A stretch of 64,000 nucleotides of DNA. It comes from Dirofilaria immitis. Lineage: Eukaryota; Nematoda; Chromadorea; Rhabditida; Onchocercidae. The position numbers were made by a program, and so were the translations under genes. Shown here piece by piece: positions 55,201 through 64,000 of this stretch (position 1 is its first letter; every line of letters starts with the position of its first letter). The stretch lies in the NCBI GenBank assembly GCA_024305405.1, contig JAKNDB010000109.1, positions 5,208,001 to 5,272,000 of the forward strand. Direction: 5' to 3'. Under the pieces are notes generated by a model. The model made no database searches and was not told the origin of the DNA. It saw nothing but the letters and a program-made list of their open reading frames with translations.

Positions 55201-57002
55201 TTGAACATTATTCCATGTCATTTTCTCAATTTTCAATAGTTTTTTCATATAAAAGTAACAAATGCGTGTAAACACAGAAGATATCCTGGATTTGGGAAAT
55301 TCTTCATGCGGTTCAATGATTTGAAATAATTTTTTCCAGTATCGAGCTCACAAAAATTGAGAAAAGTAGACCAAATACTTTGGAAGGAAAAAGAACGGTT
55401 GGAAAGCAAATGAGATTGGAAAAAGAAATTGTGTTACTGGAAGAGTAGTAGGAGACAGGGAACAGCATCAGCATGGACGTGTGATGAAATTTTGGCATCA
55501 TTTTATAAAAGTGGGTTAGATTTAGCATGAGATATAGTGGCCGACCGATTTGTGGCACCATTAAAATTTGCTTTTGAAGTGGGCTATGTGTGTGTATTTC
55601 TACACATATGTATATGTGTGTGTGGGTGGGCATTCTTAACTACACGACGTGACACATTACCTGGCTTTAATTTGAAATCCATATATGCCATATACTTACA
55701 TTTGGATTGGAATTTTTGTTGTTTCTCGCCGACTTAACTTGTTATTACTTCTTTGAGTTTGCTTAATTTGCATTAAAATATAAAAGAAGCTATCGCAAAG
55801 TAAAAATTATCTTGAATATACTCCGAAATATGCAACAAGGATTATGGTTTAAAAAATGAAGATAAAAACCAAATAATTTTAAGCCATGGATTAAAAAAGC
55901 AATTATCTGAACTCTTCTCTACAACTGATATAACTTGTCATAGATGCGAAACGTTCTAAAAGATAGTGTGCAGCATAGTGACAATACAACAACAAGGTCA
56001 TATGATGAAATCAAAAAATCGGTGAAGTATTAGGGCATCGAAATGTGAAAGATTTTCAGCAGTAATAGAAGCAACGATGACAAAGGCTACAATAGCATCA
56101 CGGCGATATTACGATAATGCTGTAACTGAAGGTCATTCGAGAATGCATATTCATTACATTAAGTACATCAGTTTTCAAGTGCACTATACTTAGCTGTTGC
56201 TGTACAGTTAATAGACATTTTTTTGGAAATTCCTTAAATGAATGCCCAAACGTTCGATATCAGCATACCATCGTTAACACATGATAAAAATTTGAACACA
56301 GCGAAATCCATGTACAATTACTTGATCAAAAATTACGCTACATAGGCATTTCGTACTACGAAGAATCTACGACATGATGAAGCAAATAATTATGACATAA
56401 GCTAGCTACGAAGAACTACGGTAGGAGTAGTATCGTGACAGAAGGCAGAGCTTATGGGGTGGAATCATATTAGATTGAGCTGATAGCTTTGAAATGTAAG
56501 CGGTCACTAATACTGAAGTTAAGATATGTTAGAAATATGGAGGAAAAGGAGAAGGAGCAGAAGAAGGAATATTAAGTAATGGCAGGTCAGTGACCATGTC
56601 GAGGCGAGCAGCATCAACAGTTTGATGACAGCCGGTGCTAGGGAAAAGGCACACCTCCCCATTCCACCACATCAGTCAATATACTACTTCCTTAGTGCAT
56701 ACGTCACAGCAATAACTGAGCTACTTTGGTGCAGCTCGGAGCAGTGCTAGAAATTATGACCGTCCGTATCAGCAGCGTACAGAAAGTCTGGTAAGCCTTG
56801 TGACACTAAAATGTTTGAGGATAGGAATGAATAATAATAAGTACCACAATACTAGAAATTGTCAGGACGATGCCATTTGAAATCGGAAGGGTAGAGGCTC
56901 CGCAGCTACAGTGAAATACTGACTGGCTCTCTAGTTAGAGCATTACAGCAAGTGTCGACGACCTACAAGCTGACCTTAAACAGCCACTAAAATATTTTCG
57001 CT

Positions 57003-57092
57003 ACCCTTCTTTCTTTCTTTCCTTTCTTCTTTCCTTTCTTCTTTCCTTTATTCCTTCATTCCTTCCTTCTTTGCTTCATTCCTTCCTTCTTT
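57003..57092. repeat. Imperfect pyrimidine CTTT/CCTT microsatellite
   Basis: About 90 bases of CTTT, CCTT and CATT variants on the plus strand. A long homopyrimidine-rich tract of this kind can form triplex DNA. Confidence 0.9.
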
Positions 57093-58703
57093 TCCTACTT
57101 CTATTCGCCAGTTTACAAAGAACGGCAACAGCAGGAGTAGTAGTAGCAGCAGCAACAACACCCGAAAATTTCTTTAAAATGTATGTGTGTATGTTGTATA
57201 TGTGTATGTATGTAGTGATCTACACTCTGAACCGAATCCTCTTCTAAAATACCATTGCTCTGGGCATCAAGTGATCCTTCGATTCACAATAGCCTATATC
57301 CCATCTCCTTTCCATTCACTAAATCTCCTGGAGTGACAGCCGTCACCGAGGTCAGAAAATGATGTGAACTTGCAGCGCAATTCACAATACCACAGCAAAA
57401 CAACAATTTCGTCGATAAGCATCTCCAAATATTTGTGAAAATCCTGGATCACTATCCTGTTCTTCAGAAAAGTTGCATTAATAAATAAAACTTTTAAATT
57501 AATATTAAAAATAATTTCGCTCAAGTCAATAATTTATGCGTAAAATATTTTCAGCATTTTTAATGTGACTTTTACCAGAATGTTGTGAACCGTTTGAATT
57601 GAATCTGCTAGGTTACTAGCTTATCAAATAGAAATATTTTCATTCTATACAAAGATTGCGATCAAATTATAGTTGTTAAATTTTCCAGACGATACTTCAT
57701 AATTTGGTGCGATCAGTGTTTCATTTGATATGAGCAAATGAATTATGCAATGGATTTTCAACTTCTCAAATGGAAAAAGCATAAATTTAGATATTTAACC
57801 CCGTTTATTATCCTGTGACCCTGTATACTTTTCGGTATCTAATTAAAATAATCCTAGTCATGTATTTTAAGATAAATTCAGCTCCTGTTAGTTTTGATTT
57901 TTTTATCATTAAATGAGTGTTTTATTAAATTTTGCACTCTATCTTAAATTTTGTTCTATAACTCTCGGTATATTTCGTTTTACGACAATTTTGAATGAGG
58001 CTATTACAAAATAACAAGACTTAGGTATATGAGGCATCTTCTGGACGAAAATGGTGGATGTCTTGGACGTCTTGGAATCATTAACCTTTTGATATAAACA
58101 TACCTAGTCCATTTTTTAACGAGCTTTCTTAGTGAGGTCTCGGGTTTTAATATTTCCGCCTAAAATTTTAATTTGTGATTATTAAATTCAGGAATAGTTA
58201 TTTTTCAAAATTGTGAACAAATAATCCAATGATATTGTTCATCCAGTATTTGCGTGAAAACCATTGCGACCAGTGATAGATCTGATTACTGTTACCGACT
58301 ACCATAATTTTTCGGACCAAGCAATTACTCTTTTGAATTCATTTCGTTCCATGAATTTCGAATAAAATAAAATATTTTATTAGTTACAAGCAAGTAACTG
58401 TTGGCACTTTATTTAAATTTAATGTTTATTCGAAATAGATAATTGGCTGCTAGCGGAAGAAGATAGCACGAGGACTAAAACAAAATTTTGCGGAAATTTT
58501 CGAGCTAGCAATCTCTAATTTGTTCTCTATGAATTGAGGAACATCTTGAAATTTTCTATATCTCACCAGTGTTGAAAGATAATAAATAATTTCTTGTTTT
58601 GTCATTGTTATTTTAACATTGCTTCGTTTGAAATTTAAATAATGATGGCAAGATGACTGTTAGGCAACACTATCTCAAATGAATTGAATTTGGTACTGCG
58701 TTA

Positions 58704-59046
58704 CATGCTCATTTCTGGTGACGCGCAGAAGGAGCAGATATGTAGTGCTTCTCGGAAAGGGTTTGGTTGGCAACACCCGTGACAGCACGGCAGCCTAATT
58801 TGTTTTCAACAAAGTAAGATGAACAACGGGAGAAGATGTCACTCCTGCACATTATTTCGCTGGATTCCACAACCACTACTCCTGCTGGCAACAATGCATA
58901 ATAAACATGCATTCAGTTCTATTGGTGCTATGTTGTGCTACTAACATGTCAGGGATTGCTGCCACCACTGAGATCTGATCAACAGATTTCTTAGATGTTG
59001 CGTCTGTTTATATGGGCGTTTCTATGCGTCACCAGAAATGAGCATG
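58704..59046. mobile_element. MITE-like element with 21-bp terminal inverted repeats and TA target-site duplication
   Basis: The left end CATGCTCATTTCTGGTGACG (58704-58724, plus one base) is the exact reverse complement of 59026-59046. Both ends are flanked by TA (58702-58703 and 59047-59048), the hallmark of Tc1/mariner-type insertion. The 343-bp body has no transposase frame and is GC-richer than its surroundings. Likely a non-autonomous element mobilised in trans. Confidence 0.75.
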
Positions 59047-59048
59047 TA

Positions 59049-62000
59049 TCTTGTGACCAGCGGTAATCATTTCTGAATGGAATAAGGAGGAGAAGGTAAG
59101 AGGAGGAATCGAGATTCCAAGGATCAATTAGTTAGTTGGAGCTCGGAACCAGGGCAAGCAGCACTGTATTTTCCAAACTGATTTCCGAAATAAAATGAAT
59201 CGAAATGAGACTCATTTTAATCGTATACAAATATTCCCTTCTTGTTTCATTGCACTTCATAACATCTCGTAATTTCACCCTGAAAACATCTCATGCAAAT
59301 TTGCTTAGTGAGCTGGAACTTATATTTATTAGCGTTTTATTTTTGGCTGGAAAAGAATAAAATGAAATGTACTGTAATACTTACCAACTCAACAAGAGAT
59401 TTACATATTAGGAAGATAAGAATGTTTGATATCAGTCAAATCGTTTGTCATTCTCATTCCACTATACAGTATCAGAAAAATATCGGAAATAAGAATAGAA
59501 AACTTTTGAATAGTGATTTGAAATGTTAATATGATTGCATATCAAATGCTCTTTTATTGGCATAAAAATAACACCCATCGAAACGGTTCTCTTCGAAAAG
59601 AAGATGTGTGAACTTTCGAGATACAGATCAGGAAATATCATTCTTTCCAAGAAAATAAGAGACTATCGACTGTAATGATTTGAGAAATATAACCTGTTTA
59701 GAGAATTGTCCGTAATTTATTCCTTATTATTGTATTAGAACTTTTAAGCATCAGTATTTAGAAATAACTAAAGATGTTTCGCATTAATTACAGCTTTTTT
59801 TTAAATTAAAATGTCAGTATTTGTTTTCTGGCTCTGTATATCGCAATTAATGTGCTAAAATATAACTTTCCTCCAAATATAATATTTTTATTATTTAAGA
59901 ATTTTTTTATTCACTCAATGATAAGGAAGAATAGAGGTTAAAAACGGATCACTGTATATTGCGCAAATATGTAGCCTCAAAATACTTTACTGCTATAGCA
60001 TTTATAAACCGTATGTATTTCATCATAATTTTTATATAAGGTCTATCATTAATAAATGAATATTATGACATATTGTTCTCCACCACATATGCATGTCCTG
60101 AAGTATTAACAATAATTTTGAATACCTCGCCATGAAAGAAATTTGGTGCTATTGATATGAAAATTATTAAATTTTACGCATATTATTTGAACGTGGAGAT
60201 TTCTTCATGTTCTAAAAGATTATTAGTTAGAGTATCTAAGCTCTTTCTGGTTAAAATACTTGACAGTTTGTCAGACGTGAAATTTAAAAATATCTTTCTG
60301 TCAATGGAAGCCCTTAATCTCAAATTCAGAAAAACTCTTCTAGATCAGATAGCTTCTTAATTTCTTTTTTCAGTTTTATTTTCGACATCTCGAAAGTATC
60401 ATTATTCGAGTTACACCAGTAACTATTTCCGACATTTGAGAAATAACACGATCGAAACTAGATATGTCATTCTCTAATATTTGTTCATAGGATAAATTAT
60501 GAGACTATGAAAAATATAGGTCTAAAAAACTGAGTTTGCTTTAAAGGTAGTGTTTTATGATGAGATATAATATCAGCATCAATTTCAACATAAGAAAATG
60601 AATAATAAGTTATAACTAATATTTTATGAGAAATGTGGAAATGCATCTGAAACTATAAAAGTTCATGTCAAAGACTACAGCCACATAACTCTCTCAAAGC
60701 TGTTGTCTTAAAAAGTGTCGCCAAATCAAGATTTGAAAATCTTCGCATGAGAAAAAATAAGTTAGTAAATAGTTTTAATGTTTTCTAATGTTTCACATGA
60801 TTTTCTTTACACTGTTATCTTTTTTTCTTCATTTGTAAAAAGTTCTTTATTTAGTTATTTTTTACATCCCTTCATTTTCTAAACCTTTTATGACGAATTT
60901 TTTCCGGCAGTTTCTCCTTCAGACTTTTTTTCCTAGAGAGATTAGATCTTAAAAAATTATCACTATGTGTATCAATTTTAATTTCTGCTGAAATGCTGAT
61001 TTCTTATGTTCAACAATTATTGGTGTTACATAATTTTTAAGCTTTTTTCTTTCTTTTTTTTTTGTTTTCTACCCTTCAAATGATGATTAACTTTGAGTCT
61101 TTGCTTTATAGCTTGTGAAAAAGTGCAGGAAAAATTGTCGATAAAGAAGTGTACAGTGTATATGCATCAACCAAAAGTTTGCATTTCTTGACAAAAGACC
61201 ATGTGATATAAAGGAAGAAGTCTGCCCATCTTAAGATGCTAACAAATAATAACAGGCAAGACCAATGCGACGAACTGTTGACATTGCATTTGTGTCAGTA
61301 GTACACCATTGCATTTACTGCTTGTAAACCGTGATCTTCGAAACCATTGCTCTCGAGCTCGGTTTTTGACATGAACTCTTGCGAAAATGTTTGCATGCAT
61401 GTTACAATGACAATGCTTTTATTGTATTATAGTAGCTTCGACAAAGCATAGGAAGAGTATGAAAGACTTGAAAGACAGTTAAATGTGAATTATGTATTAT
61501 TGCCTGACCTTGAACATATCCTCTCCATTGACAAATGCCACATCTCGAGATGAAAAGGACAAGAATAGGAGTAAATAAGGCAAGTGAAACAAGCAAAAAG
61601 ATGTTGTTACCTCTTCGTCGCTTTAGCTGAACTTACATCCTTGTGCGATCATTACTATTGCCACTGTTACTGCAGAACTCATACTAAAAGTCTGATTTAG
61701 ACATTGATACATTAATCGGAAGGTCTTTCATTTTAAGCCTATTTAAAGGATTATCGATGAAAGAACTAAGTTGAGAACGAGTACATATGGGAGGACAATC
61801 ACCATACACATATCATATATAACTTTTTTCCACCCCTTTTAAATAATTGATCTTAAAGCTGTTTGATCCGTATAAAACTACAAATATTTATTATTTACAT
61901 TCAGTGATCGATAAAGCCATGAAAAATATGTCGTTCAACTCACATCTGAAATTCATTTATCTTTCTAAAGTTTCCTTAGAATATGAAAATAAAAATAGAA

Positions 62001-63444
62001 ATTCAAGCCTCGCAATTTTTATGCAAGAAGTTCATAAGCATTTATTGTGTAACAACAAATTCAACTCAGTTTCTGATCTCGTTTTTATCACGGCATTTTT
62101 GGATCAAAAGTATTTATTTTGTGAAGATTACTCTGTCAAAATGTTGTCTTCCTGCATTTCCCAAGTTATTTAGTGTATAGCATGCAAGCAAGTTATTTAT
62201 GAAGGAAAGAAAAGCAATGCGGAACTTCAAATGGAACAGATTAACAAACAAACGTATATTGTTTAGCAATGTCCACATTTACTTTGACAGATATAACAGA
62301 TCTGGTTAGTAAAATAGAATAAGCCATTTTAATCACCCGAGCTTACTACTATCATCATGCATCCCTGCCAGCATTCGGTAGTGAGCTCGACCAAATAATA
62401 TTTGTTGGATCAGTCTTATCCATTATATGTTTGAACAAAATTACGGGAATTACGACATAACAACGAACACAATAATTTCTCTTTTTTCTCTTTACTGCAA
62501 AACACAATTAGGTGAAATGACGTTCGAAGTGTAAAATAGTTTATTCGATCACTCAACGATCTTTAAAACATTAAACTGTATGAAACAATAATTTGTAAAA
62601 AAGATTAATCAATTGAAGAAAAAAAATCAAACATTCTGCTTTGCTGTAAAAACCGGGCCTATCGTATAAATTTTTGGACATTGTCAAAAATTCGGAATCA
62701 ATGATAATGCACGGAGAATTCAAAACCTTGAGAAAAAGCAAGAATTTGTGAAGAGCCGTTAAAGTGCATAAAATGTCGCTGTTCAAAGAGTTCCCAAAAC
62801 GTTGGCGCTTATGCTGAATAGTTATCATATACGGAAAGAGAAATAGGAGGATTGCGATCAAGAAATTGTTTATATAAAATGAGACGTTGAACAAATGCAT
62901 TACTCTGTGACAATATTTATCAGTTAGTGCAATGACAAGCGATCACCATTGCTAATCTGATACAATGCAGTGGTTTTGCTTGATGTCGCGCCGTTATATT
63001 AGTCTTAGTTCTCATTTCAAATTTCAGTACATTTTATTATCATTCAGGTTCTGTTTTTTCTACATTTGACACTCAACAGCAGAATGCTCTCTTTTTGGTA
63101 AGATATTTAATACAAAGACCAATACATTTCTTCATTTGTCGACATCTTCGTTGCCATAAAATGGATCAAAAAAGCATGGAGTACAATGACATGTTATATA
63201 GGATCTTCTCCAGAAATCATACCGTGTCTTAGAAAAGGAAAAACGGTATTTTTATTAACTTTTTCACGTTTGAGGCGATTTCTTCGAAGTTAGAGCAAAC
63301 CACATTGCTTTAAGCTTTCTCTCGATTTACAATAAAAATATCGTTTGATAAAACTGGAATTAAAAAACTAAATTTCTGATTCTCGAATACGTTTTCTCAT
63401 ATTCATTAACGAAATCGACTTAACATCATTTATTTATGTTGTAG
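59049..63444. other. Gene-poor region upstream of the Ly6-like gene
   Basis: No supported gene. The longest clean frame (61847-62173) has no ATG at its start, no motif and no splice context. The right end should hold the promoter of the Ly6-like gene. Confidence 0.5.
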
Positions 63445-63930
63445 ATGAATAGTTGTGTGATGACGCAAATCGCATTGTTGTATTCCAGTTATGCTTATGG
63501 TATAACATGTTATGAATGTTTTTCCGGCACTGCTGACGACTGCCTAAAAGCAAGCGTTCCATGCATTTATGGACTTTTTGGCTGTATAAAAACGACAATT
63601 TACTCCGGTGGTATTGATAAATGTTAGTTTTTTATTACTACCTCATGAATATTATCTTCCATTAGCATAAGAAGTTGACTCGATAAATATTTAATAACTG
63701 CAGTTGGCAATTACGAAAACCAACAAGATCGAACGATCGGCATGTACCGAGGTTGCGTCATATTACCCATGGCAGATGCTGATATATGTCAGCAAATCTC
63801 ATTATTTGGTTATCGAATTGTCACTTGCCACTGCTTCAATGATTTATGCAATGGTATCATATCTATCCAAACGAATTTGCCAGTTATGTTTTTACTCATT
63901 GCTTGCTATTTCACAGTTTTCCTGTTGTAA
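63445..63930 (+). CDS. Ly6/uPAR-type three-finger protein, secreted, probably GPI-anchored
   Basis: Two exons, 63445-63622 and 63704-63930, joined in phase 1, giving 134 residues. The N-terminus (MTQIALLYSSYAYG) is a signal peptide ending just before the first Cys. The mature part has CYECFSGTADDC, VPCIYGLFGC, RGCVILPMADADIC and the terminal CHCFNDLCNG, the C-x-C...C-N pattern of three-finger domains. A hydrophobic tail (LPVMFLLIACYFTVFLL) ends the protein, as expected for GPI attachment. Members act at the cell surface; the ligand is unknown. The start codon follows directly on GTTGTAG, so the site may be a trans-splice acceptor. A further upstream coding exon is possible but would cut into the signal peptide. 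Confidence 0.8.
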
Positions 63931-64000
63931 CTGTTTATGCATACAAATTCCATGGATTTAACTAAAATTCTTGAAAATAATGATCTAATCGAAGTTACAC
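63931..64000. other. 3' flank of the Ly6-like gene
   Basis: Seventy bases of AT-rich sequence, no feature seen. Confidence 0.5.

Larger units (their letters stand above)
51004..58701. other. Gene-poor region with simple repeats
   Basis: Contains a 22-bp direct repeat (52713-52734 and 52802-52823, starting TCCTCATGTTGCAATGAAGT), a G-rich segment and a CTTT tract (listed). Open frames at 51964-52290, 54150-54521 and 55313-55633 are low-complexity or hydrophobic and unsupported. Confidence 0.5.

Noticed and set aside
61847..62173. 108-codon plus-strand frame
   Set aside because: No ATG at its start, no recognisable domain; length is within chance expectation for the window.

Overview
The window looks like nuclear DNA of a nematode. 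It is AT-rich. Its genes are split into many small exons joined by AT-rich introns with T-rich TTTCAG/TTTTAG acceptors. Acceptor-like sites that suit spliced-leader trans-splicing lie just upstream of several start codons. No rRNA, operon or prokaryotic feature was seen. The families and the intron-rich style suggest a filarial or other spirurid parasite, but the species cannot be fixed by eye. I found seven protein genes by following exon phase across splice sites, because most coding exons are shorter than the single long ORFs.

Layout: 21-3290 (+), 3' part of the CpG/H3K4-methylation factor CFP1 (CXXC1). 4771-6681 (+), phosphomannomutase. 7630-12195 (-), an ankyrin-repeat protein with a zinc-finger-like module in its middle, convergent with PMM. 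12196-18160, a gene-poor stretch with a degenerate tRNA and a decayed reverse-transcriptase relic. 18161-24092 (-), Neuralized (two NHR domains plus a RING). 24093-30400, mostly empty, with one stretch of broken protein-like reading frames. 30401-33424 (+), choline/ethanolamine kinase. 35764-42927 (-), a C2H2 zinc-finger protein with a C-terminal coiled coil, convergent with the kinase. 42928-63444, a 20 kb gene-poor region rich in simple repeats, a 40-bp minisatellite, a dispersed 100-bp duplication and a complete MITE-like element. 63445-63930 (+), a small secreted, probably GPI-anchored Ly6/three-finger protein.

The genes do not form a pathway. CFP1 guides H3K4 methylation. PMM supplies mannose-1-phosphate for glycosylation and GPI anchors. 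Choline kinase starts the CDP-choline route to membrane lipids. Neuralized is a ubiquitin ligase of the Notch-ligand type. The ankyrin and zinc-finger genes are unnamed regulators.

The most important observation for any user is that at least nine conserved exons, in five of the seven genes, contain an apparent one-base loss. All but one lie in a homopolymer of three or more bases; the exception is a GG pair. In the PMM, ankyrin and choline kinase genes, restoring a single base fixes both the reading frame and the phase with the next exon. This pattern is much more likely sequencing/assembly error than gene decay, and an automated gene caller would wrongly break or truncate these genes. Two introns use GC-AG splice sites.
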